DNA of 64,000 bases, taken from positions 1 to 64,000 of the forward strand of contig SZOZ01000004.1 in the NCBI GenBank assembly GCA_030263455.1, in the 5' to 3' direction. Source of the DNA: Synechococcales cyanobacterium CNB. Its GTDB lineage: Bacteria > Planctomycetota > Phycisphaerae > Phycisphaerales > UBA1924. Each line of letters opens with the position of its first letter. Positions within the stretch are counted from its first letter, which is position 1. The notes below the pieces were generated by a model. The model was not told where the DNA came from. It saw only the letters and a list, made by a program, of their open reading frames with translations, and searched no databases. Shown piece after piece: positions 26,101 to 33,300 of the stretch. A program made the position numbers and the translations under genes.

Positions 26101-27191
26101 ATGGAGCCGTGGAAGCGTGTGGCGTCGTCGGCCCAGACGATGACGGCGCCGCCGTCGCCGGCGGTGAGGGCGTCCGCGGTGAGCGAGGCGTCGGCGGTGA
26201 CGACGGTCTGCGAGGCGCGGCGTGTGTCGCCCCCCCCCTGGAGCTCACCGCCGACGAGGATCGTGCCGCCGCCGGCGTCGCCGGAGGCGTCCACGCGAGC
26301 GTTGCTGACGGCGACCCGATCTCCCAGGAGTTCGACGCGGCCTCCTTTCGTGCCGGGTGCGCGGGCGGAGGCGTCGATCTCGCCGGAGACGAGCGTGGTC
26401 GCCGCGCTCTCGACGGTGACGTGGGCTGCCTTGACGCGGGAGGAATCGAAGAGCACGACGCCGTAGATGTCACCCGCGCCGAGGCGCGCGCGTTGCGCGC
26501 GGACCTCGCCGGCGTTCTCGACGCCGCCGGTGGCGCCGTGGGCGGGCTTGCTGACGCGGGCGTAGACGCTGCTGCCGGACTCGCCGACGAGAATCTCGTC
26601 GGCGGAGGCCATGACGACGACGCCGTCGGCGACGATGCACCCGAAGTTGGCGACGCGCCTGCCGAGCAGGTAGGCGGCGTCGGCCTGGATGACGCCTCGG
26701 TTGACGACCTCGCCCTTGAGGTCGTAGAAGCGGTCGATCCCGCGGATGAAATCGGCGTTGGTGATGGAGCCTGCGGCGGCGTAGATGGCGCCGGCATTGA
26801 CGATCGCGCCGTCACCGAAGTAGACGCCGGCGGGGTTGGTGATGTAGACGCGGCCGTTGGCGAGGAGCGTGCCATCGATGTGCGTCGGGAGCGCACCGGT
26901 GACGCGGTTGAGAACCCGGCTGGAGGCGTCGGGCTGGACGAAACGGACGGTCTCGTGCGGGGCGATGCCGAAGGCGTTGTAGTTGATGACGGCGGTGTGC
27001 GAGGTGTGGATGACCGTGGTCGCGCCGCTGCGGGAGAAGGAGGCGGACCCGTGGACGACGCGCGGTCCGTCCGGCCCGGCGAGCGCGAGCGGGCCGCACA
27101 GGACGCTGAGCAGCGGGCTGATCGACAGCGCTCCGCGCGCGGGGCGTCGCACGGCGGGGCAGTCATGACGGGTTCTCGATTGCTTCGACAT
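14112..27191 (-). CDS. Giant TpsA-type exoprotein (filamentous haemagglutinin N-terminal domain)
   Basis: A protein of about 4,359 residues, predicted to be secreted by the adjacent TpsB. Residues 1-38 are a signal peptide ending near GPLALA. About 42-300 is the TPS/FHA secretion domain, with YNAFGIAPHETVRFVQP and ITNPAGVYFGDGAIVNAGAI. About 300-500 resembles haemagglutinin-type beta-helix (EVSGK, LLYDPDAIVI). The middle is thousands of residues of Gly/Ala/Thr/Ser/Asp repeats in at least two families of about 94 and 147 residues, probably a long beta-helix. The last 240 residues (from about 4120) are helical and charged. Stalk-like adhesin is the likely role; no catalytic or toxin domain is seen. 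Start MSKQSRT lies 34 bases after tpsB. Confidence 0.88.
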   Translation of the reverse strand: MSKQSRTRHDCPAVRRPARGALSISPLLSVLCGPLALAGPDGPRVVHGSASFSRSGATTVIHTSHTAVINYNAFGIAPHETVRFVQPDASSRVLNRVTGALPTHIDGTLLANGRVYITNPAGVYFGDGAIVNAGAIYAAAGSITNADFIRGIDRFYDLKGEVVNRGVIQADAAYLLGRRVANFGCIVADGVVVMASADEILVGESGSSVYARVSKPAHGATGGVENAGEVRAQRARLGAGDIYGVVLFDSSRVKAAHVTVESAATTLVSGEIDASARAPGTKGGRVELLGDRVAVSNARVDASGDAGGGTILVGGELQGGGDTRRASQTVVTADASLTADALTAGDGGAVIVWADDATRFHGSISARGGTLTGDGGFAEVSGKRSLTARGSVDLGAPAGATGTLLYDPDAIVIIGGTADGSDSPDASAANLETDGGNPGEVLFASVGDSTEPFEVYQSEIEGTDANIVLEAGSSITVSGTFDNAEVLLANNRSLTLRTRNKSGDGDSPGGIDLTGSTHGADLAFRTQGTGTITLHAGYDAANLGSEPGNLAANLVVGRLTTAGGAIELRAGSSGGGSVSLLGDVVINGTGGLTVFGPASLGANLSTNGGSVSFANSSAITLIADSTIDTDAAGGSSNAGNVLFASPGTINGAFALTIDASADGGGSSGGVTLGTLGGTTPLAALDVSAAALILSGGISLDGGGAVDLTGVSSITLTANIAIDTDAAGGATDAGNVLLAPAGAVNGSRTLSINASADGGGAAGSVSLGGVGTSTPLTGLTVSAASLTLNANIALNGGGNADFSATSAITLASSVLIDTDATGGNFNAGDVLFASAGTLNGAFSLTIDASADGAGAGGAVALGSVGATTPLAEIGVSADSLQLAGDLRVSGGGDIDFTSVSAVALVGPVTIDTDATGGNTDAGSVLFANASTLDGAFTLAIDTSADGTGTDGDVHLGSIGSVTPLAGFTVAGGRATLNGDIRTDGGDVDLSGLNAIVVAASLAIDTEAGNDDTAGRALLAGPTISADAGALSLTIDTSTGAAGLDGGAIELGAFDSAAGFTVAMLALADAAGPGGAAGGVSFSGSANLGAIDLSGLEGAIQVRGAASIITSNSTIDLSPAAAIEGQTSGLDTLTLNAGAGDVRLPSVGQSVPLGALTVISTGELRLTGNIALNAGGNADFTGAPTVVLASNAVIDTDATGGTTNAGGVFFAPSGTINGAFALAIDASADGGGSAGQVSLGTVGNSSRLTGLTVSAASLTLNGNISLNGGGNADFTGVSAVTLASSLTIDTDAPGGSSDAGDVLFAPAGTLDGAFTLAINATATGGGAAGAVSLGSVGNSTRLTGLTISAASLTLNADIRTQGGDVNLSGAGSIAIASTLEIDTASTPGVAGGSVDLRGATVSATTTSLSLTIDTSATGAAGGAVFLGVFDDAAGAFVHDLTIRTGGSGAGNLNLTGSIRIRNDFSLTGDGNVIVAAGTAAIIDTNPDDVGDAGSIDLGSGRIYAAGAGASLTLDASTADAGGSGGSVSIGPADDGGGAGFYLTSLDIDASGGSLGPGDLVLNGDLVIDGPVVLAGVVILGDSITIDTNPDDLGASGLVDLSGAVVTAPSAGRDLTIDTRSNDNAGGAVLLGAFGAIGGFHVNDLTIHTGGTTAGLLTLTAGVFLDADGADTGDFTLTGGGAVAIASGASAVIDTNSTASADAGSINLGAGLIYALGPGTTLSLDTRSTSGVGGAITFGQIGPGPGQRLEGFTARSSGGAGSGVISIASDIDVAGDILFASDVQFGASIGLFSGGGAIDFSGATVSASAAGVDLTLDSSNGAGAGGDVLLGVFSNNGGHYINDLAIDTSGTTTNGALRLFGNLQFDNDAGNAADLGSITLAGGGDVVVHTSITIDTKAGATGDAGAINLGSSNLYAASPGLTLTLNTTTADAAGSGGAITFGRVDDGIGAGAFFSAFTADSRGGASGGAITLTDDLLADGAITLAGNVRIGASLAIDTEQGDNGSAGTLDLSNATLSATGAGFTLALNTSTAAAATAGNVLLGRADDSGGAFLTALNVDTRAPIGAAGNLILNGSVQALAIGLADVTGAVTVAGDSSLTTSNSDINLGNSTGINAASAGEQTLALSAGTGTITLPGVGQSAALGTFSATTTGAGSTILNGDVTTAPNGGAGTTGDQAYAGTVTLGGTRTLRAGTGVISFADALQAGANDLTLIADGIEFNGAVSGTGILSLRPSTDATSIGLAGAVGTLQLTAATLGNIGSGFSEVRVGTPATGTHTITINAFSIDAPLRLFAPDGLVVLSGTITTSGDAVRFSGPVRLGAAAGVVTTNGVPAGANITFDDSLIGTTADTQSLTLDAGTDGDILFSAAVGATRLGAFTITNARHVTASSTFAALSITQTDGQGLTTFADVLTASGAAGVSLTGNQFSLAAVNALAGGVSVQSRTGLSAGVITAGGAVNLALDTDANDAGATGTLAAVTGTGITLSGSGDDTWTLNGFLNATGPGGITIAGGTNNLNADVTADAGPVTISGTTVITADREIFAGSGTLSLAATQFGANTLTLTADEIDLTGGAASITGTGSIFLRPTGDAVSIDVGSPAGGTGTLDLSDTDMAAIASTVAGVTIGRVGTGAHEFNVGSLSVTYPITFAAPNGLIRLSGDITTTGDSLTFTGPVRLDTTLAINTTSGSPAGANVTFGGTLNALNAGVQGLTLNLGTGGDAAFNAAVGATTRLGAVSVVNARNVTAAAAFNAASFDQAAAQGLTSFLNTLNVNGSGGISITSSSISLGGTVTSTAGAVTFTGPTSLGGDVLTNSHAVSFNGAVTLVGNRSVNTANAGSGANVAFASTLNGTTDSAQSLTINAGTAGDINFTGVVGGTTRLGAVTITNADDLSASAAFNALSFLQSAGQGLTRFLGSLNLTGANGASITTASISLGGAVTSTGGPLTFNAPTSLGGNVATSSRTVTFNGPVTLVGNRTINTANSGSGANVAFASTLNGTTAGGQNLTINAGTAGDITFTGVVGGTTRPGAIAITNARNVTASAAFRALSFAQAAGQSATIFNGILDTSGPAGFVFTGSALTFGDDATVSGGGAITAANSGQFTIAAGAPVIASGGLAQTGSGAVSIGANVAATGAPISFAGPVTFTQPVELLGGSIAFLNTAAAGSRAITLTADEIDFLGGANSFTGSSTLLLRPTASTVSIDIGSPAGGTGTLDLGDTDLAALADGFSSITIGRADGRHAIVIGSATFRDPTTIRTPSGGGITVAGTLTGTGNASFLLHGAGATTSLHAPIITAGTNVTIDDAVIVGAGALIDTGAGPGNVLITGTVDGANALPITAGTGTITLQQAVGATTPLASVVFSGSAIDLPSVRTSGPQAYTGATALNGNLTTLTAGAITIDGPLTLAGSVVLATAGAPGDDLTVTGTTNGAHALTVNAGGGAATFAGAIGDSARPTSINATAAAISLPSVDTNGPQAYSGAATLNGDLTAHAAGAITLNGPATITTDLSITTRGQTGDNVSAQSIDGPHSLAVAAGEADFIASGAIGGTNALARFTAQAATIDVQSITTTFGQTLTGPATLRGNLTNLDEAPILIDGPVTLAAPIAIANTGTAPATVTITGTIDGPHTLAISAPGAVVSLESEVGATAPPASLTITAASFTPPRITTAGPQDYNAAVSLGTTLGTVGTGSIAFSGPVSLTADSTLATAGGATDGISFGGTLDGAFSLSLATGAGPITFAQHVGAAVPLASLLVPSAGAIDFTAPVTIAGLATMTNAATMTTGPTAPLAIGGAFTQNGVGSTVLLSSLDAATVSFAGPLSLGGNITSGSVSFASPVTLIGDHVITADTILFAAGANSDAIPRLLTTDAATFVRLTGGIGATSPLRSFVQQGAGVVILDGDLTTTSGITFAVPVLVASDVTIQVLGTPTLADSIVFLDTVDSLADPRSLTLLVNPSLGDTAPGLPLQLNLARVEFHAPVGAAAPLDNLHLMFSESRAVNGRIGIPAWATIWAPNGMSATLAGDFRMGQNEKLSAVGAISLTAGGTVIHGDLTALTTIDVAAPAIFIQTREAGPVLANIGAVDTDDGVDVVAAQSIAYSVVPQVLGSGPIPTFATNDGAGGSATVTGFPFRAFGAVTADLFASGLDLRSSGPTNANVSEAIAGAAPRESQSARVSQDTAVGRAARDELQQLGLAPRDPDLGTLIEALIGRALYNDVPRAVAVSRAEVTVNRLSSEVVQAVLDAYRDLVLGDAPGESDSNEARLAEIQRRLPLIASTLNAALEAYSEAEPGDAFDPEGFRRFVNESPDWAQAADYLNGIDRLLRNVELLGLSPRERQIVRSTLFRDVTDGQATLMQRLEQVAGTDPLAVGRR
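18000..19130 (-). repeat. Tandem ~441-bp repeat units within tpsA
   Basis: At least two and a half near-identical units of 441 bp (147 residues) lie head to tail. Matching landmarks, such as the codons for TLVGNR at 18284 and 18725, are exactly 441 bp apart, as are those for the ITNA segment near 18120, 18561 and 19002. Units share GTTRLGAVTITNA and SGSGANVAFASTLNGTT. Confidence 0.8.
23000..25350 (-). repeat. Tandem ~282-bp repeat units within tpsA
   Basis: Units of about 94 residues containing IDTDAxGG, NAGNVLFA, GAFxLxIDASADG and LTVSAASLTLN. The TCGGTGTCGAT landmark recurs at 25303, 25021, 24739, 24457, then 23608 and 23326. Consecutive spacings are exactly 282 bp, apart from a diverged unit around 24178 and a non-repeat stretch near 23900. 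More diverged IDTNPDD-type units continue toward 21000. Confidence 0.8.
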
Positions 27192-27225
27192 GGCTCCGCC
27201 CTTTCGCGGCCGGCGCGCCCGGAAC

Positions 27226-29214
27226 TCAGAACAGGAACGTGAACACGAAGTGGAAACGGTTGCTTCCCGACTTGACCTTGCCCTCGATCTCCTCGATGGC
27301 GGCGGCCCAGTCCATCCGGACGCTGACGTTTCGGTACAGCAGCAGTTCGATGCCGACGCCCGCGCCGAGCATGTCCTCGTCGCTCTCGAACGCCTGGCGG
27401 TCGCTGTTGACGACGCGCGCGGCGTCGACGAACCCGCGCAGGATGAGGTCCCAGTCCGGCCTGCCGTAGGGCTGCTGCGGCGCGTATCGGAAGGGGCGGC
27501 CGAAGAGGGTTCGCGGCTCTTCCTCGACCTCGAAGGCGCGGGGGACGTGGAAGCGGTACTCGGCCGAGGCGATGACAACGGTGTCGCCCGCGGTGATGGA
27601 CTCCGGGTATCCGCGGACGGAGTAGAGACCGCCGGCGACCTGCTCGGCGTTGGGGATGAGGCGGTTGTCAAAGGCGTACTGGCCGCGGACGCCGAGCGCG
27701 ATCTCGTGGGCGAGGGTGCTCGTTCGCTCGCCGTCGCGCCCCGTGATGAGCGGCTCCAGGAAGAAGGAAGTGCCGAGCGACCACTGGAGCACGACCCAGT
27801 CTTCGTCCGGGGCGAGTCGGCCGAGTTTGGTCATCTCGTCCGCGCCGGCGCCGGAGACATCCGACATGGAGAACTCGATTGCGAGCTGGCCTTCGAGAGT
27901 CCACTCGTCCGTGCGCCGTTCGGCGCGGACACCGAGGCGCGGGATGAAGAAGTCCTCGCGTCCCTGGATGGAGACGACCTCGTTGTTGACTTCGACGTTC
28001 TCCCATCGTGCGCCGCCGAAGAGATCGACGAAGAGTTGGCGTTCCTGGAGGACGTTGAGGATGAGTTCGCCGCCTGCGGTCCAGCCCTCGCCGGTGAAGC
28101 GTTCGCCGGCCTGGCCGACGTCGGAGGCGGTGAACTTGCTGTAGCTGCCGAAGACGCGCCAGCGGAGGCGTTCGAGGCGGCCGAGCGGCGCCTCGTAGGA
28201 GCCGACGAGAGCGTGCGCCTGGGAGAAACCCGCGGTGATGTACTCAACGGTGAGGATGTCGTCGTTGTTGGTGAGTTGGTTGTGGATCAAGCCGAAGCGT
28301 TCGCGCCAGGTGTCGGTCTCCTTGGTGCCCGTGTTCGACAGCTGGAAGTAGACGGAGAGCGGCCTGCTCTCGGCGACGAGGTAGTCGAGCGCGGCCTCGC
28401 CGGTCTCGAAGGCTGGGGCGACGGCGATATCCACGCGGCGGCCGGGGTGGCGGTTCAGGCGCAGGGTGTAGGCGTCGAGGAGGTCGCGGCGGATCAGGTC
28501 GCGGCGCGGCTCGTCGGCGGCGTCCCCGGCAGGCTCGCCCTCGGCTTGTCGGGGCCGCCAGGGCTGCACGGGCGAGTTGTCGCGGATGCGGGCGTGGGCG
28601 GGATTGTTCAGGCGTTCTTCCTTCGGGAATCTCGTGCCGGACGCGATCGAGCGGACCTGCACGACGATGCCGGTGTAGATGTCGAGGGTGAGCGACTGAT
28701 CCAGGTCGAGGTCGCGCAGGTCCTCGTTCGTTTCGCGGTCGATCTCCTCGTCGCTCGGCGCGACGATGACACCGATGAGGCCGCGCGAGCGGAACTCCTC
28801 GAAGATGACGGTCGCAACCTGATTGATCGCACTCTCGGAGACCTCGCCGACGCCGAGACCGCCGATGTCCCGGACACGGATGCGCACCGTCTCGATGCCT
28901 TCGCGCGGGGCGACGTAGGCGCCGTCGTCGATCCCGAGATCGACTTCGAGCGCGTACAAGTCGTCGAGCGCCGGGTGCTCCGGGTGTTCGCGGAAGTAGC
29001 GCAGGCGGAGTTCGCTCACCGGATAGAAGAACTCGGCGAGGGGCGGCGGCACTTCGTTACCCGGCTGGGGCTGCTGTTCCGACGCGGGCTCGTCAACGGG
29101 AGGATCCGCGTCCTGTGCGAGCGCGGCGTGCCGGCCCAGGACCATCAGCCCCACCGCGCAGAGCATGGCGACACACCGGCCCACCCCTGAGAACCGATGC
29201 CGATCGTGTTTCAT
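27226..29214 (-). CDS. TpsB-type outer-membrane transporter (ShlB/FhaC/HecB family)
   Basis: A 662-residue protein. Residues 1-34 are a signal peptide ending ALAQ. A Pro/Gln/Glu-rich linker is followed by POTRA-like sequence (about 60-210: IETVRIRVRDIGGLGVGE). The C-terminal half is a 16-strand-type barrel ending in phenylalanine (HFVFTFLF), as outer-membrane proteins do. GGLYSVRGYPES contains the conserved VRGY tetrad (533-536) of FhaC loop 6. It should recognise and export the TpsA encoded 34 bases downstream. The POTRA region is longer than usual and interrupted by acidic inserts. ATG 29214 is chosen because it opens the signal peptide. Confidence 0.88.
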   Translation of the reverse strand: MKHDRHRFSGVGRCVAMLCAVGLMVLGRHAALAQDADPPVDEPASEQQPQPGNEVPPPLAEFFYPVSELRLRYFREHPEHPALDDLYALEVDLGIDDGAYVAPREGIETVRIRVRDIGGLGVGEVSESAINQVATVIFEEFRSRGLIGVIVAPSDEEIDRETNEDLRDLDLDQSLTLDIYTGIVVQVRSIASGTRFPKEERLNNPAHARIRDNSPVQPWRPRQAEGEPAGDAADEPRRDLIRRDLLDAYTLRLNRHPGRRVDIAVAPAFETGEAALDYLVAESRPLSVYFQLSNTGTKETDTWRERFGLIHNQLTNNDDILTVEYITAGFSQAHALVGSYEAPLGRLERLRWRVFGSYSKFTASDVGQAGERFTGEGWTAGGELILNVLQERQLFVDLFGGARWENVEVNNEVVSIQGREDFFIPRLGVRAERRTDEWTLEGQLAIEFSMSDVSGAGADEMTKLGRLAPDEDWVVLQWSLGTSFFLEPLITGRDGERTSTLAHEIALGVRGQYAFDNRLIPNAEQVAGGLYSVRGYPESITAGDTVVIASAEYRFHVPRAFEVEEEPRTLFGRPFRYAPQQPYGRPDWDLILRGFVDAARVVNSDRQAFESDEDMLGAGVGIELLLYRNVSVRMDWAAAIEEIEGKVKSGSNRFHFVFTFLF

Positions 29215-29323
29215 CGTCCGCCCCGTGACAGAGGAACCACGCACTCGCGGAGCCTGGGGTCCGCGGGCAGCCTCCCGACCGCCCGCTCAAGGTATCAGCG
29301 GCCTCTTCTGCCCGCAATACCCC

Positions 29324-29343
29324 CCTCCCGCGATCGTGGGAGG
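29324..29343 (-). terminator. Possible hairpin terminator after the TagF-like gene
   Basis: An inverted repeat (CCTCCC with GGGAGG around GCGATCGT) begins just past the stop of the TagF-like gene, in the 133-base gap before tpsB. It has no T-run, so if it terminates it is not a classical intrinsic terminator. It suggests tpsBA may have its own promoter. Confidence 0.3.
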
Positions 29344-29347
29344 CGAC

Positions 29348-30328
29348 TCACGGCTTTGCCGCCGCACGGATCGCCTCCTCGACGCCGGCGACAAAGTCTG
29401 ATTCGAGCGTGTAGGGCACCTCGGTGGTGAGCGGAACAGCGGACTCGGACGCCTGCAGACAGAAGAACTGCTGCGGGGTGGGGTCGCCGATGACGGCGTC
29501 CACCCACTTGTGTCGCATGGGAAGGAGCAGGAGCATGGGAACGGCTTCCGCCAACTGCGAGGCGAAGAAGCGCGACCAGAGCAGAGCCGATGCAACGGGC
29601 GAGTCGCCGCAACGCGGGACGCGGAGCGACTTGGCACGCATGGCGGAGGCCGCGCGTGCGCGTGTCGTTGAGCCTCCCGCGCCGAGGGGCCGGAACGCGG
29701 AGAGCTCGCGTTCGATCTCGTACATCAGCCTGTGCATCCCGATCCGGCCCGGCCCGAGTTCCGGACGCGCGGCAAGCTCGACGACCGCGGGCTGTGCGTG
29801 CTCCGCACGCGAGGACTCCGGCGGGGACTGGTCCGATCGCTTGGCTGCGGCGCGGCGGAGATCGTCGCTGAGCCGAGTGAGCGCCTCGGCGACCGCGGCG
29901 CGGTCTCGCGCCTGAACACACTTGCCCTCGAACCATTCGAGGCGACGGACGACCTTGTCGAGCGACCATTCGAGAGGCGCGCCGGTGCAATGGGCGGCGA
30001 CGACCATGGGGTACTGCGACCGGCCTTTGCCGTCGGTCGACGACCAGAGACGGCCGACGACGACACCCCTCGGCAACCGCCAGACAAAGACGTGACGGAA
30101 GCCCTCGACACGCGAGGCGCTGTCGAGGCGTTCCCACGCGCCGGAGTCGATGTTGTTGGCGATGCCCTCGGTGTAGAGTCGACGCTTGACCCAGGCGAGT
30201 TCCTCGGTTTCGAGCGGGAAGTCTTCGATGTGATCGTCCCAGCCCGGGTGCTTGCCGAAGACGGTGAGCCGCACCGACGCGCCCCCGCCGTCTCTGCCTC
30301 CGATGAGTTTTCCGAGCCGTTTGAGCAT
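29348..30328 (-). CDS. TagF/ImpM-like T6SS-associated protein
   Basis: A 326-residue cytoplasmic protein with no membrane segment. VFGKHPGWDDHIEDF near the N-terminus and GRLWSSTDGKGRSQYPMVV at about 110 resemble the TagF pattern (YGKxPxxGDF, then DRVGRxxPL). TagF proteins restrain T6SS assembly post-translationally in other bacteria. The gene starts 29 bases after the tssM stop on the same strand, which supports the assignment more than the weak sequence match does. The C-terminal half (MHRLMYEIERELSAFRPLG onward) is not recognised. Confidence 0.6.
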   Translation of the reverse strand: MLKRLGKLIGGRDGGGASVRLTVFGKHPGWDDHIEDFPLETEELAWVKRRLYTEGIANNIDSGAWERLDSASRVEGFRHVFVWRLPRGVVVGRLWSSTDGKGRSQYPMVVAAHCTGAPLEWSLDKVVRRLEWFEGKCVQARDRAAVAEALTRLSDDLRRAAAKRSDQSPPESSRAEHAQPAVVELAARPELGPGRIGMHRLMYEIERELSAFRPLGAGGSTTRARAASAMRAKSLRVPRCGDSPVASALLWSRFFASQLAEAVPMLLLLPMRHKWVDAVIGDPTPQQFFCLQASESAVPLTTEVPYTLESDFVAGVEEAIRAAAKP

Positions 30329-30357
30329 TGTTCCACTCGCTGCCCACGAACGCTCGA

Positions 30358-33300
30358 TCACTCCGGCCACGAGGACTCCGAGGGCCACTGCGCGGGATGG
30401 GGCAAGGACCGATTCGGGCGCAGGCCGATGCGAACAGGGATGCGTGAGTCGGGATCACCGGTTCGTCGTGCGAGGATGATGACGCCCCAGGCGCCGTCGA
30501 GCCCTTCGCCGTGCAGCGGCTGCCCCCCCCACGAAGCGATCGCCCCGAGCATGGTCCATGGCGCGGGGATGATGGCGGAGGCGACAGCGGGTGCGCCGTC
30601 GGCCTCGTTGTCGTAGAACCTGACCTCGATCTCGCCGCCGGGGACGACGATGCCGCCCACCGTGTCCGTCGGCGCGCCGGGGACCAGCCGGAACCGGGAT
30701 CGCCCGTCGGGGTTCGTCTTGCGGATGCCCGCTTCGAACAGCCCGAACGCTTCAAAGGGGGGGAGGCCGTCGGGATGTTGATCCGCGGGGAGCGCGATGA
30801 CCTGGAATGAGAGCGGATCGTCGTGTGCGTGCAGGGCGTCGAGGATGGCGCAGAGTCCCTGGAACCACGCCTGGCCGCGCTGCCCCGGAAGAACGACGCC
30901 GCCTCGCATGCGCTCGATCTCGCGGTCGATGTCGGGCAGGTTCGTTCGCGCGCCCTCGGCGAGTGTGCGTGCGCCGGAACGATCCGCCGGAGAACCGGCG
31001 ATGGCGGCACGGACGTCGTTGGCGGCACGGAACGCATCCGCGACGCGGCCGGCATCCAGGGTTCGGTCGGAGTCGCGGCAGAGCGGGATGCCGCGCGAGA
31101 CGCGGAGCAGGTCGATGGCGGCCCGTGATTCGGACTGTCCCGATTCAGCGAGGGTCCGCAGCGCGGCCATCCAGACGCCTTCCCAGTATCCCGCGTCCTT
31201 CCCGCCGACGAGGAACCGCGTGGTCAGTGCGTCAGGCTCCAAGGCGAGCACGGCCTGGCGGGCCTTCTCGGGGTCGCCGCCGAGCGATACCCATTCCCGA
31301 ACCCCTTGCTCGCAGCGTTGGACCAGCCCATCCGTGGCGAGCCGTGCGCGTGCATCACTCGCCAGAAGCGAGGCGTCGGCGGCTCGCTTGCGGGCCTGCT
31401 CGGATGCCCACGCGGGCACGCCGCTCAAGGCCTGCTGCGCGGCTTCCGCGGCGGCACGCAGGGCGTTGCACACGTCGATGGCATTGAGGCGTGAGAGCGA
31501 ACCGTGGGCGCTGTTCCAGTCAGCCCGCACGCCGAAACTCACGGCCGACGCGGCGGGCGCCTGCATCGCCCAGTACGCGACGTAAGCGTCGGCGTAGGCG
31601 GACGCCGCGTCCAACAGATCACGGGCACGCGCCGACAGCTCACCGCCCGCCAGCAGCACGGAGCCGTCTGCGTGGGTGAGCGAGACGATGTCGGAGACCG
31701 TCTCGAAGAGCCACGCCGCGGCCTCGGGATGGAACTCCGGATCGTGGGCGCCGTCCTGCACGGGAGTCAGTGGGATAGCCGCGCGTGGAAGGGGAGTCAG
31801 TCCGGCGGCGCGCGCGGCGACGAGCGAACGAAGCCGATCCGGGCCGCCGGAGAGAGAGACGAGCGCTGCGTCGATGGCGGCGTTGCGCTGGCGCTTCGCT
31901 GCTGCGTCGAGGGTGGCAAGGAGGCGCTGCTGCGCCCCGTTGAAGCCCGCCTGGGCGATGGATTCGCGGTCTTGCCGAGTGCGCCGCTCGATCTCCGCGA
32001 GGCGTGCGCCGAGATCGGTCGGCGTGCGGGTCTCCGCGAGCGCGAGCGAGTCGGCAAGGCGAGCCAGCGCGAGCCGACGGCGTTCGAAGACGGGCAGTCC
32101 GCTGCCGTCGGTGGCGAGATAGCGCGCGCCGGTTCCGCTCAGGGCCTTCCGGAGCCTCCCCGCCTGCTCGGCGAGTTCGGAGTCGAGGAGCAGGGTTCGC
32201 CCAGTCGAAAGTTCGCCCTGGAGAGCGGCAAGATCGGGAACCCTGCCCAACTCGGCTTCGAGGGGGGTGAACGCGAGACGGATGCGCTCGCGGAGAGACT
32301 GCGCCTCGCGCTCAGCCGCAGCGAGAATGGTCTCGGCGTCGTCCGCGTTGAGCTGTGCGAGAGCCTCCGCGACCGCGCGGGCGGACTCGTCGCAGCGTTT
32401 GGCCGCGTCCGCCCAGGCCCGTGCGGCACGATCGAACTCCTCCACCGAGCCAGCACGGGCGACGCTCTCGTCCGCGAGGATGGCGGTTTCGGCGCGCTCG
32501 AGGGTCTCCAGGGCGTTGGCGAGTCGGTCCACTCCGGCGACGCCACCGGATCGCACTTCGGCGCGCCACCGCTCGACGAACCGCTGCACGCCTGCGGTGA
32601 GGACGGCGACCGTCTCGGGCGTTCCTCGGCGCAGCGCGGGGGGGGGCCACGGCACGCCGCCGCCCGTCGGACTGTACGACCACGCGATGGCCGCGGCGGA
32701 CTCGCCGATCGCCTTGGCCGCGCTTTCGGCGTCGTCCGGCGTGTCGGCCAGTGCGTAGCGGGCCAGAACACCGAGATCAAGCCCCCCCCCACTTCCCATG
32801 AGCAGGCCGGCTTCGACACGGATGAGCTGACGCAGGGCGAGGGTCGAGTCATCGGTCCACGACTCCGCGGTCTCGGCGGCCAGGCGACGCCGCGCGGCAT
32901 CCACGACGGGAACGATCGTCGATCGCTCGACAGCGACCCGGAAGGCGCTGCGGCGCATCTCGTCGAGGTCGCCGAATCCGCGCGCCACCGGCGCAAAGAT
33001 CGCGGGAACGCTGACCTCGCGCTCGACCCAGGGCAGAACGTCCGGCGCAAACCGGGCCACGGCGGTTCGCACCGGGCCGAGGCGGAGTTCACGGTCGCCA
33101 TCGTAGTCGAAGCCCGGGCGGCCGCCGCTCCGCTCGACGACGATGGTCGCGGGAGTGCGGTCGCCCTCGGGCACGAACTCGGCGCGGAGGTCCGACCAGA
33201 GTCGCTGGTGCCCGTTGAGCGTCTCACGGAATCGCTGGCCGGACACCCATGTGACGGCGATGGCGACGAGCACGGCGGCAAGCCCCGTGGCGAGCACCGC

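Noticed and set aside
15000-27200. Long open frames on the plus strand opposite tpsA (several over 900 codons).
   Set aside because: They are Arg/Gly/Asp- or Ala/Pro/Val-rich mirror readings of the repeats, with no conserved motif. The minus-strand frame has the TPS domain, a signal peptide and an adjacent tpsB.
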